Program-made: the position numbers and the translations under genes
Notes under the pieces: generated by a model
What the model saw: only the letters and a program-made list of their open reading frames with translations
Databases searched by the model: none
What the model was told of the DNA's origin: nothing
Origin: Eupeodes corollae
Lineage: Eukaryota > Arthropoda > Insecta > Diptera > Syrphidae
Length of the DNA: 64,000 bases
Direction: 5' to 3'
Assembly (NCBI RefSeq): GCF_945859685.1
Contig: NC_079147.1
Span: forward strand, 216,569,578 to 216,633,577
Part shown: positions 26,937-37,246 of the stretch, piece by piece
Numbering within the stretch: the stretch's first letter is position 1
Layout: every line of letters starts with the position of its first letter

Positions 26937-29540
26937 ACAAAAAAACAACAGCATACAGAGAAAAAAACCCTTTTTAGGAGATTTCTCCAAGATTTTAAAT
27001 GCAAGCATTCTATGTTCAGGGTTCAGTGAATATAATTGAAAATATCTCGAAGTAGCATTTTTCTTGAAAAAAAGTTGTTGATAATTAATAAAGTTGAACG
27101 ATTTTGTTGAAAAAGAAAAATGGAAGAAACTTACCCAACTACAATGACTTCTTTAAATAAAAGTAAAAACAAAAAATGTCTGTATAACGGATTTTATATA
27201 TAGCGAAATAATAATGGTCCTGTGCAAATTCTCTATAGGGAAGTTTGACTGTATATGAATTACTGTGTTCTAAGATCTAAGCATTTATTATTTATGATTA
27301 AAAAAAAAGAAATACCAATCGGAGTTTGAAAACCATAAGCCCAAGATTTTTGATTTCTTCGGGAAAAACCTAAATACTGATGTAACTAAGTCATTTTATG
27401 AGATATTATTCAGTTATATGCCAATAACTTTTCTATGAAAAGCAAAATACGTACAAAATTCTCTTTATTTTGTCTAGTTCTCAAACCTTATCTCATATTT
27501 TAATTCAATTGCAAACATTTACTGGAGAAGGGTGAAGAAATGATAAAAGACATAACAATAATTCCCAAAATAAATGTTGTTGATACAAAAAAAAACAAAA
27601 ATTTCTCATTTTGCTTCATGAATTATGCGTTAAAACACATAGTTTTGAATTTCTGAATAATGTGTGTTTCTTCGGAAATATTGCTCCTCTTGCCATTAAA
27701 TTATGACCAATCATACCTCTCGTCCTCCGCTCTATATATGGACATACATACTACATTTATGTATATCTATAGCTATAAAAAGTCATTCTTTACATTCGCT
27801 GACACATCATAAACTTTACCACCATGTGATGGAGGGCAATAAAAACATCCTTTGCAAACATTACCCGTTGTGTAACTACAACTACCACTGGTAATGAAAA
27901 ACAATCGTTGTCCACCCATTCCGTCGCAGCCCGCCCCCGCGCCCGCCAGTCTTTCGTTTTGTTTCATTTAGCCCCGCTCACTGATGCCGCCTGCCGCTGA
28001 TCGTTAATCATTCGGTTAAATGGCCATTAAATGTGTCCAATCCTGAGAGCGTCCAGCCATGCAGTCCGAAGCCAAAGCTGAACCGTGCCGGCAATATAGC
28101 AGCAACATCAACATCATATCTAACGGATAAGTGCCCATATTCATTGTCATCCATCAAAGGACTAATAAACTGCTTCAGAGCCGCCATCGCTATATACACC
28201 TACCTACCTTTCTACCTATACTTATACTAGGGGATAGATGATGATGATGATGGGAGGAGGGAGGATAAAAGTGCGCGCACCCATGCAATGCGGTGCAAAA
28301 ATTCATCGTCAAATAGTCGAATCGTTGTTTCAATTTTTTGTTTTCGTTACAGTTTTCGTTTTTGATATATTCCTCCCGAGTATGATGTCCTTCTTTGCAA
28401 TGCAAAAACTGAATCCAACAACTGTTGTCCACTTTGCATCATGTGTGCGCGGCAGCAAAAGTGTCGCTGGCGACGCGACACAGTGAAGTGAACATCATGA
28501 CTTAAATTACCATCATATCCTGTCGTATATCCTCGCAGTCCATTTATTCATCAGATGCATGTAACTGGACACGTACAAAACCGAACCATGGGTAGACACA
28601 TAGACGAGTACTCTACAGTGAGTGTGTCGCTGCAAAGGAATCCATCATTCGTAGCAACTACCATCATCGGAGGACGACTCTATATAGTCAGAGTAGCATT
28701 TTGCAGTCCCGCACTATCGCGTAAACAATTCAATCCAAATCCACTGACAATGCACAGTCAAGAGCACCACCAGATCTGGTATACCTATGGTCGGTTCCAT
28801 TTTTGAAGGATGGATATGATGGCATCCGAAAGTCGTCGTCGTCGTTGGCATCGGAATGGTCGTCATAGTTAGTTATGGTACTGGTCCTGATCCTGGTGGA
28901 GAGAATGATGGTTTGAATACGTCTCGCGTTATCATAACTTTTGGCACTTTCACCAGACCACGAGCATTGTAATTGTGAGGCAACAAAAAAAATTGAAAGT
29001 TGCAACAATCACGTTCTGACACCCCAAAAACACACACACACATCAACCTTACCTTGGCATCCCAGGATTAGGGAGAATATCCCTGGCTGAGTTTCTGTGT
29101 GTTTATGTATGTATATGAAGCAGTTGCTGCGCTCATTGTCCTTTTGCGTGAATTATTTGCTGGCTGTACTTGATGCTTTGGGTGTATTTTTTACTCTTGG
29201 CGAACTCGTAAATAATTCAAAAATTGTATACCTACATGTCTGAGTGAGTCTTTGTAGTCCACACAGTGATTCGAGCATCACAAATAATATTAAAAAAACA
29301 AACAAACCAACACTTCTCAGTCATCAAAACGAAATATGCTTTCTGTCGCGAGTCCTTCCAAAAAAACGAAAAATATTTATTGTTAAGCCCAGTGGGGGCG
29401 AATTTAATTTAAAGTGTAGGCTTAAAACCATACAAATTTTGAGCTTTAAACTTTAAATTTAAAAGTCTCTTGTCCAAAACCCCAAAGTCGAAAATCGTCA
29501 AATCCAAAATACTGAACTGAAACTTCTCAACATAGAAATC
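26937..29540. other. no recognised gene; GC-richer patch at 27890-28490
   Basis: 26937-27690 is AT-rich. 27890-28490 is GC-richer with a GATGATGATGATGGGAGGAGG purine run at 28236-28262. Overlapping frames on both strands are in the 60-90 codon range, but none has a domain. 28550-29110 is similar. A minus-strand GCCAAG|GTAAGG at about 29051 fits a splice donor, but no acceptor or coding sequence supports an exon. Confidence 0.5.
28236..28262 (+). repeat. (GAT)n and GGA purine run
   Basis: An ATGATGATGATGATG array runs into GGGAGGAGGGAGG, a one-strand purine tract. Confidence 0.75.
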
Positions 29541-29544
29541 TATA

Positions 29545-29940
29545 AACGCAAAACTATATCTACTGTTATTTACAAGACTTGTATAGGTCCAAAGCTTGAG
29601 TATAACTTCCGCACCTTGGCTGGTGCTCATGCAACTTACTTAAGCGTATTAGACAGTATATACGTAGAGCTATTACATTAATCGGTTATACCGTAATACT
29701 CGCGCTTCTAGGAATGCTCATCAGTATACCCTCGAGGCCAAATTCGGTCGTACTGTCAAGTACAAAGATTCGTTCTTTGGCCGTACTACGCGAATGTGGA
29801 ATGCCTTATCACACTCTGTCTTCCCCAGTCATTGCAATATTCAGGAATTCAAAACCAATGTGCACCGACACCTTATTTCAAACCCTCTCTCCCTTTCCTT
29901 TTGTATTATAAAAAAAAAATATATTCAAAAAAAAAGCAAA
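29545..29940 (+). pseudogene. jockey/CR1-like LINE, copy D, C-terminal end only
   Basis: Plus strand. IYKTCIGPKLEYNFRTLAGA and TYLSVLDSIY match the region after the RT thumb in this LINE family. After a shift the tail reads SRNAHQYTLEAKFGR, TVKYKDSFFGRTTRMWNAL and NIQEFKTNVHRHL, ending near 29890. Poly-A-rich sequence (29910-29960) follows, consistent with the 3' end of the element. It is strongly 5'-truncated. Confidence 0.8.
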
Positions 29941-30029
29941 CATCGAAAAACAATAAAGTTTTGACTTTTGAAATGAGTTTTAATGTCAGCAATTACAAAA
30001 GGAGAAGAGTTACCGAAGCATATTGGTTC

Positions 30030-30790
30030 TAAATGTCTACACATTGACGTGAATGGGAAATATTGACCATAGTAAAGCATTCCACATTCGTGGAATGCTT
30101 TACTATGGTAAAGCTTAAAAAAGAATATCTGTACTTAACAGATCCACTAAAATTTGATTTGATTAATGAAGTTTTTAGAACTGCGGAAACTTCGTTTGAA
30201 TTGTTTGAGGGTAAGAATGCAGCAGAAATTACAGGCATACAAAATTGAAGCAGATCCAGGTGTTTCAGTTGCACAACGTCCACCTACAATTTTAAGAGCT
30301 CTCTTTTGAATTTCTTTCTTTTAGACACTAAAGAAAGTTAATGTGGCACCTGATTGAATATGGGAATTCTATACTTGAGTTTCGTACAAATAAAGGCTTT
30401 ATAAATTATAGCCATATCAAAAGGGAAGACAACTAAGTAAACATTTAGAAACGTTTTAGCCGACTTGAAAAATGTTACCATTGCACAAAAGATGGTTTCA
30501 AGTGCACGTACCTAGAACTAAAAGCTGTCCATTATCTAAGATCCAGGTGCCACTCATGGCAAGTTGCATTGGGGAAGTGTAACGCTTTTGCAACAGCTTT
30601 AGCTTTTCTATGCATTAAACGTTTTTTGATTTCCCAGCGGACAGTACTCCCATAGCCGTTTATAGCCCACAAAGCTGACGGTACTTTCGTCAACGAAACA
30701 ATTAAGTGAATTAGAAGTGAACTTCAAATTGAGGATTCCGATTTTGAAAGTTCCGAATTGGAAAATTTAGTTTAGCGAGTTTTAAATTTA
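30030..30790 (-). pseudogene. jockey/CR1-like LINE, copy E, 3' half
   Basis: Minus strand. Near 30700 it carries NCFVDESTVSSA, corresponding to the FADDSTL catalytic box region with the first Ala and one Asp altered. RALETIFCAMVTFFKSAKTF, YNSHIQSGATLTFFSV and KRALKIVGG follow. From 30220 the tail reads NSNEVSAVLKTSLIK and SVKYRYSFL. The last part (ECGMLYYGQYF-like, RMWNALLW) lies inside a perfect hairpin. This copy is diverged from A-D and may be a sister family. It lies tail to tail with copy D. Confidence 0.7.
30067..30108. repeat. perfect inverted repeat, 19-bp arms, 4-bp loop
   Basis: CCATAGTAAAGCATTCCAC at 30067-30085, spacer ATTC, then its exact reverse complement GTGGAATGCTTTACTATGG at 30090-30108. 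It lies within the 3' coding end of copy E, where the arm includes the codons of the conserved MWNAL motif. Confidence 0.95.
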
Positions 30791-30826
30791 GATTATGAAC
30801 TTAATGAATTTCATGTTTCGAATTGA

Positions 30827-30985
30827 GAGTTGACAAATCCTCCAAGAAAAGTGCTTTCTCAAATTAGCCGTTCGGATTCGGCCTAAGACTCTAGGTCCCT
30901 CCCATTCCTGAAAACATTATTTGCTCAGAGGAATGGTTGAATTGGCTTCGACAGACTGTTGCAGCACCTTACTTAATTTAATTAA
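30827..30985 (+). mobile_element. tRNA-derived SINE, copy 3, 5'-truncated
   Basis: Plus strand. It begins in the middle of the SINE body (TTGACAAATCCTCCAAG), continues through GTGCTTTCTCAAATTAGCCG, TTCGGATTCGGCCTAAGAC and TAGGTCCCTCCCATTCCTG, and ends with CAGACTGTTGCAGCACCTTA followed by a CTTAATTTAATTAAG tail. The tRNA-like head is missing. The end is the shared RTE-like tail. Confidence 0.8.
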
Positions 30986-32149
30986 GGGTTTTTGCTTGGG
31001 ATAATATATTTTGAATATATTACCGAAGATTTTAAATTATATGATTTTTGGGGATTTCTATTCTTGGATTTAAGTTTTCTAGAATTTAATTTTTGAAATT
31101 GGAAGCTAATTTCCAATTGGGCTCTTGCAACTGTTTAGACCTCACTGTTTCATATTTATAAATTTGACGAAGTGCTCGCCGCCGTTTTAGTCTTTCAGAA
31201 CCTTACCATAGCATAAAGTCGGTTTAGACGAACTTGATTTAGAGAAGAGAGGATTCTATGTTGCTTCGTCAAAAAAGAAAAATTGTAAATACAATTCTAA
31301 AAAATCGGATAGAAAAAAAAAAAAAACAAACTGGAAAACGTCCTATGACAGGATAACATCTTTGTTATTAGCTTTGTGGTTAGTTTAGTGATTTTTTTGC
31401 TTCTTATTTATGTGAAAGCTTTTTTATATGAATGGGGTATCATATCCACATCCTGGTTTTGTTTGTAATATTTTGATGTTAACTGTTTAAATTTATGATC
31501 CCCTCATGTATGTTTGTATTTTGAATGTCCCTTTTATACCTTGAAGTAGATTTTGTGCACATTTGTTTTTATTTTTCTACATTTTTTGGTAGATATACGA
31601 CCATGTTTTGTAATTGAGCAGAAGGTATACATTTTGGGTAGTTTAGCTTGAAGGACACAGATAGACAGGAGACAGAGAGTTGATGGAACTATGATGGTTA
31701 TGAAAATATATGTACATAGCATACATCTCTGTATATGTTTATCTATTTGAAATGAATCATTGAAGAATTTGATCCTTGCGAACATATATGGAAGATATTT
31801 TTGTTTTTTATTCTCTTTTGTTTGTGGTCAAATGACCAGAAGATAATTTAACTTTCAAAAAAAGCAACAAAGAAAATCAAAAAATAAAGGAAAACACAAC
31901 GAAAATTTGGGGGCAGATTTATGGCTTATGAGAATTTTTATTTGTATCTATAGCAAAATGGGCAGACTTGAAATTATTATTTATTCAGATGGATGTAAAA
32001 GAAAAACTAACTTAATCGAGAAAATTATAATTGAATTCTGGAAATGAAGGTATTTGATCATAAAATGGTTCAAGAAGCAAGTAATAACGAAACAAACAAA
32101 AACATTTATGAGAAAAAAAGTTTACATTTGTAAGTTGTTTTTGACTTAC
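30986..32149. other. no recognised gene
   Basis: AT-rich. The frames at 31534-31785 (minus) and others show no motif. A poly-A run lies at 31314-31326. Confidence 0.55.
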
Positions 32150-32172
32150 CAGTTGTTATCAAGTTGGTGGAT
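32150..32172 (-). CDS. candidate 23-nt microexon of an unknown minus-strand gene
   Basis: On the minus strand a good acceptor (CAATCTTTTCATTTCAG) is followed by 23 nt ending in AACAACTG and a perfect donor GTAAGT. Two of the three frames are open: IHQLDNN and STNLITTG. Such very short exons with strong flanking sites occur in neuronal and muscle genes of flies. If real, the window lies inside an intron of a minus-strand host gene. No matching neighbouring exon is visible in 64 kb, which is possible for a giant intron but leaves the call unsupported. Chance co-occurrence of the two splice motifs cannot be excluded. Confidence 0.3.
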
Positions 32173-32719
32173 CTGAAATGAAAAGATTGAAATGTTGTTA
32201 TTAAAAATGGTCATTCTAAAAAAGTTTTAAAAAGCATAAATGCTTTTTGTATATCTATCCAAAATTAAATACATTACACAGATAATAAGTAAATAAATAA
32301 GTAAAATTATTAGGTACAATTTTGTCAAAGGACTTATGATGATTTATTTATCAAAAACTGTTTTGAAAAGTGATAGTTTAATTATTAAAAATTCAAATAT
32401 TATCTCGAATAAAAATTGTCCTATTGTAGAAATGATTTATTTATATAATTTCAATGTCATTATGAACAATGAATCAAGAAAGACATAAAATTGTTTGCAG
32501 AATTTTCCTCAAGTGGAAATTTAAAAAAAATTGCGTCTGGAAGTGGATATTGGTTATAATCATACTTTAATTTTTGATGTGTTACAACCATTGTTTGCTA
32601 TCAAAAATTGTTTGTATTGACACTTTTATTGAACTGGCTTTTTAAGTTCTGTCGAAACACTGTAAACATATTTTTTTTTCTGAAAGATTAAAAATGTATT
32701 TAAATGAATGATACTTTTT
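32173..32719. other. AT-rich DNA, nothing recognised
   Basis: No gene or repeat end is seen between the microexon candidate and the family R terminus at 32720. Confidence 0.5.
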
Positions 32720-32777
32720 AACTTCTCATAGGAAGTTATTCAAATCGTACAGATTTGTCGAGTTAAAATGTTCCATT
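32720..32777 (-). repeat. family R dispersed repeat, 3' terminal part (split copy)
   Basis: On the minus strand this reads CATTTTAACTCGACAAATC then GAATAACTTCCTATGAGAAGTTAAAAAG. It matches the end of the longest family R copy at 43085-43143 (GTCAATTTGACGAATCG, then ATAACTTCCTATGGGAAGTT). The palindromic AACTTCCTATGAGAAGTT marks the terminus. The remaining part of the same copy lies beyond the LINE, at 36023-36300. Confidence 0.8.
32768..32777. repeat. target-site duplication of the LINE, right copy in element orientation
   Basis: ATGTTCCATT here and ATGTTCTATT at 36023-36032 flank the LINE, with 9 of 10 bases identical. Confidence 0.75.
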
Positions 32778-35700
32778 AGATTAGATTAGATTTTTTTATT
32801 AGAATATTATAAATACATTTTACAAATCATGTTTTTACATATATACAAAAACATCATTATGACATGGCATTTGCCGTCTGCCATATTGACCATTAACATA
32901 AATTATACAAATATTGTAATAAGCTTTATAATTATTTATGTGGATTTAAAAAAGAAGTTAATTTAAATTTTTTTTTAAACTTTAAGTTTGAATTAATTTA
33001 AGTGGATTATTGTTTGATGAATCAGAGATCTTCGGTCATAACTCTAGATCTATAACTTAACGCGATTTTGCAATATTTGTACAAATTTCCGACATTCATC
33101 TCATTCAGCAAGGCAACAACTTGTTCATCCGATAAGATGAACAAGATGCACATACTGCACTCCAATGGTAATTCGGGTCTATGTAGTATGAAATTCAGGC
33201 TTATAAGTTTGCTTCGGAGTCTAACCATTGTTGAAATCTCGTTTACACTATTTGAAGTAGTTTCTTTCAGCAAGATTGTGGTTCAGCCTTCTATAAATAG
33301 TTCTGAATATGGACTCGGAAACTTCAGCTACATAATCTTCTCTACATTTTTCATCTACTTTCGCAATCACATCTTATAACATATCTTTGCAACTTGATAT
33401 GCTTCCAAAGTTTAAATTGAACTCCAAGTTACATCCTTTGACGAGGCAATTCCACTTCCTGTACCAGCTAATTTGATTTGTACTGCTTTAAGAGCTACTT
33501 TCTTGACCAGTCGGGAATCAGGCATCTTGAAAACTTTCAGTAAATAGTCCGCTTGTAGCTTAAGGGTTTTGACGAATAGAGGTGAAAGTCCTATCTCTAG
33601 CATAATAACATAGTTTGGTGTGTTCAATCGCAGCCAAAATACTCTTTTCACATACTGAGTTAGTAAGTTCTACACTGTGTAAAACTTTGTACATCTCCAA
33701 ACTTTTATTTTATACTATGTGCTATGTTGAAGTTCATAAAACCTCTTTTTCTTGCTTTATTTATAGCTGTTTTTGCTTTTTGCAGTTTTTCTACTAGATG
33801 CTTTTTCATGTTTAAGTTGCTCGAAAAGATGATGCCTAGGTATTTGTACTCCTTGACGCATTCAATGTCTTCTCCGTTAAACACCCACTTTTCATTCGAT
33901 GCATTTCGTCCACCTCCTCTTTTAAAAATCATCACCTTGGATTTTTGAGTGTTGTCAACATAAACAACAGTGATTGCAAATCTTTTTTATCATAAATTGG
34001 AGTGTTTCTGGGGAGTAAGCATCAATGCTTTAATACACTCTCTCGCGAAGTCAACTCCTCCAGGAAGGAAATCAATTAGATCATTTATGAAAAGCGAAAA
34101 GAGAGTAGGACTCAGTGTGCATACCTGCCTCACTCCTGACGAAGTTGCAACCAATCCGAAAGTTCCGCTCCATTTCAAACTGCAGCTCGTGTTCCTCTGT
34201 ACAACTTTTCGAGTATAAAGCCGAACTTCAACAAAAATCCCAGATTGTACAATTTGTAAAATAAGGCACTTCTGTTCATCGTGTCAAAAGCTGCTTTGAA
34301 ATCAATGAAAAATACATACAATTTTTTACCCTGCATGCAAAAGCTTTCAGCAAGGCTCCTGAGGACAAAGATATTGTCGATTGTAGAATATCCGGATCTA
34401 AAACCAGCTTGACACTCGTTTAGCACATTTTGCGTTGTAATCCATCTTGTAAGTCGTTTCTGTAACATTGTTGTGAAGATCTTATATGGTGCATTAAGAA
34501 AAGAGATTCCTCGATAGTTCGCTGCATCCAACAAAGATCCTTTTTTGTGTATGGGGAATATTACAGCAGTCCTGAATTCATGTACCGGAATATTCCCTTC
34601 AAAAACATTATTAAATAATGTTACCAGATGTTCTTTCAGTGCGACGATTCCGTATTTATAGAACTCTACTGGAATACCATTTGAACCTGCCGCTTTCCCA
34701 TCTTTAAGTGTCCATAAAGTTTGTTCAAGTTCATGCATACTAAACTCTGGGTCTAAAATTTCGTTCTCAAATCGAGGAACTGCATAATGCCAGTTTGTTA
34801 ATGTTGTTTCGGGATTGAGTAGAAGGAAAAGTAAATTTGCACAAGTTTTTTGTGTATTACTGGTTGTTTTCCATTTAATTTCCAAGCCAGTTTCAAGACA
34901 GCAATGTGCATTCTTGTTTTTCTCCATATTTCTACTTTTTGGCTTTGCATAGATCTTTAAATTTCTTATTGGCCTCTAAGTAGTTAATCCTAAATGAGCT
35001 TTGGGAGGAATTCCGAACATTTTTCAACCATGCAAAGGAAATCTTCCTAGCTTTACGGCATTCATGATCAAACTAAGGCTCATTTCCTGAATTCCATTCT
35101 TTTCCGCCAGGCTGGTGTTGGGGGTAAAATTCCTTTATGTTTGCTCTAACATTTGAAAGTCAGGTCTTTGATGTGCTTGTAGTCTACCATCAGTTGTTGT
35201 CTGTATGCTGGGGCTTGCAATATCTTCTAGTTAAGTCTGGGCAGCGATTGCGGTCTAATAATTGTATCATCATTTGGTTGCAAGCGCCGACGTTGGAATG
35301 TTACAAAAATGGGAAGGTGATCCGAATACGGAAATTCTTTAACTTCTAGATCCGTCACCAGTGACTCCCAGTCTTCCCAATCAACGATGATCCTTGGCCT
35401 CCAATAAATGTGAAATTACCCGAGGTGTCACTCGCACTCGCATTCTGAATTCGAAGTCCAAAAGAATCGCAAAGCTAGGAGTTTCTTTCTTCTTGCATTA
35501 CAAACAGTATCCTTTGAATGCCTATAAAAACCGTTCATTACTCTTGCCTCTAGCCCGATTCTCGTGTGCAGGTGTTTAAGCATAACGTTCGTCGATGTCA
35601 TGTGGCTAAGTAACTCCGTTGTTTTTTCAAAATGTTCTACCCGGTTATTAAAGTTGAGGTATTGAGGAAGTATCCACAGGTGTTAGGTATTAATTTCTAA

Positions 35701-36022
35701 GTAAATAAACCATATGTTACTGTGCATCCGGAACTCGAATTTCAAACTTTAAAGCTTTTTTTTGAAACCAAGGAAGCAACCTCCACTTGCTCTTTCACGT
35801 TCATTAGTCCGAATTGCCGGGATCCACTTAAATACAAAATCTAACAGCTTATTTTCGATAATTGAACAGTTGTTTTCAGTTACAAAAGTTTCATACAAAA
35901 ATGTCAAATCAAAGCTATAAAAATCACTAAATAAGTATTTATTAAACAGACCTGATACATTGTAATAAAATATTCCTTTTCTTCGCTTAAATTACTAGAT
36001 ACTACAATTTTACTTGAATGAC
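32778..36022 (-). mobile_element. nearly complete LINE with endonuclease and RT, nested in family R
   Basis: Minus-strand 3.2-kb non-LTR retrotransposon. The apurinic-type endonuclease starts near 35985 (GIFYYNVSGLFNKYLF, then DLTFLYETFVTEN). It continues to SDTSGNFTFIGGQGSS and ends with WEDWESLVTDLEVKEF and the catalytic SDHLPIF near 35310. The linker reads DHECRKARKISLHGLK (approximate, across shifts). The RT follows from 34927. The 3' end is a run of T then AGATTAGATTAGATT on the plus strand (32773-32798), i.e. a (TAATC)n pentanucleotide tail. Flanking 10-bp duplications fix both ends. Many frameshifts and stops interrupt the endonuclease part. I cannot assign the clade. 5' truncation just before the endonuclease is likely, because no upstream ORF1 fits inside the boundary. 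Confidence 0.85.
33022..34930 (-). pseudogene. RT and C-terminal region of the nested LINE; catalytic YADD box deleted
   Basis: The frame 34927-34175 (250 codons) carries MHELEQTLWTLKDGKAAGSN, GIPVEFYKYGIVALKEHL, FRTAVIFPIHKKGSLLDAANYRGI, LNECQAGFRSGYSTIDN and motif A VFFIDFKAAFDTMNR. The next frame (34178-33990) has motif B SGVRQVCTLSPTLFSLFIND (GC of the usual RQGC form changed to VC). It then reads IKALM directly followed by LTPQKHSNL: the catalytic YADD segment expected between them is missing, a deletion of about 30 nt. Downstream frames give NTQKSKVMIFKRGGG, EYKYLGIIFSSNLNMKKHL, ISPLFVKTLKLQADY-like and a degraded Cys-containing tail near 33200. The protein could not polymerise DNA. Confidence 0.85.
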
Positions 36023-36300
36023 ATGTTCTATTATTTATCGAAGTTTTATGGTCCGTGGAATCTAAATAAAAGGTTTTTAGAAAGAGAGATAGTTCGTATG
36101 TGCATACGTCTGTACGTGGGGATACCCTTTTTCGTCGCGTCGGTCATATCTCTAGAACCAACAGAGAAATCAACATAAAATAAATTTGTTTTACAAAAAA
36201 GGTGTTAAATTTCTACTAGAAATATCTTGCCAAATATAGCATGTTTATGGGAGTTGGTTAAAATGTGTGATAATTTATAAAAACTGAAAGAAGTTGAATC
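36023..36300 (-). repeat. family R dispersed repeat, 5' part of the split copy
   Basis: On the minus strand this reads GATTTCTCTGTTGGTTCTAGAGATATGACC, then CGACGCGACGAAAAAAGG, CGTACAGACGTATGC, TCTTTCTAAAAACCTTTTATTTAGATTCC and ATAAAACTTCG. Each block aligns to the copy at 42200-43143 (for example TATCTCTACTGGTTCTCGAGC, then GGACGCACAGATATC, then TAAAAATCTTTTATTTCGACTC). The homology stops exactly at the LINE boundary and resumes at 32777. Confidence 0.8.
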
Positions 36301-37246
36301 AATATTTCTCTGTACAAGAGGTAAAAGGGTTTAAGTTGACTTAAGCCAAAAAGATTTATTTCTACAATTAAATAAAAGAATAAATTATCTTAGTTTCTGC
36401 GAAATAAGATTCTTTTTAAAAGAGACTTAAATCGAGCATATTTAAAATTAATTTAATATGCCGTTCTTAAAAAAAAAACAAAATGTTAGTTTTTTTTTTA
36501 TTTGGAAAAAAACTTAAAATTTAATTAGGCCACTTTTCTAAAACAAAATCGTATGTTAAATAAAATGGCAAGAGTACGATTAATCAGGCGACAGGATATT
36601 ATAATGAACTTTTTAAGAACAGTTAAAAACGAACATTTTTAGTCAGTTTTTAAATCAAGTCAAAACTATGTGTAGTTTTTGAAAAAAATAATTTTAAACT
36701 CAAAGTTTAAACAATTTTTAAAGTATAATTTTTCAATACTTCAAGATTATCCACTATTGTTTTTATTTTATTGATTGCTCTTATTTGTTTTTGATCAAAA
36801 AGTGAAGAGTAGATGATTTAATGTCTTCGAATTCTTGAGAAAATTGAAAATTACAAACAAACATTAGTAGGTTCGAGTTTGGGTGTATGCAACAGTAGGT
36901 GTGTTTTTTTGCACAACTTTAAACAATTCATAGTTTTGACTTGATTTAAAAAGATAGACAAAATTTTGGCTTTAAAAAAATGTATTAAACTTGGTTGTAG
37001 GTATTACTAATATTTTTGTAATATTTTTTTTTTCATTTAACGTAAATATTTTTTTTAATTGCCCCTACCGCATAAACGGGGGGAGATAGATCCCCCACTC
37101 CCACTAAAAAATGCTTGTTCTTTACAAATCCGTCAGTAAACTTTGTCGTCTGAGTTATCGTACTCTCCCCAATAAAATTTTATCTGTACCAGTTTTTCTT
37201 TATAAGATTTTAATTGACAAGCCTTTTGTAACAAAATAAACAAATT
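36301..37246. other. AT-rich DNA, nothing recognised
   Basis: No gene or transposon is seen. A short GC-rich spot (CGGGGGGAGATAGATCCCCCAC, 37078-37100) contains a GGGG...CCCC stem of unknown meaning. Confidence 0.5.
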
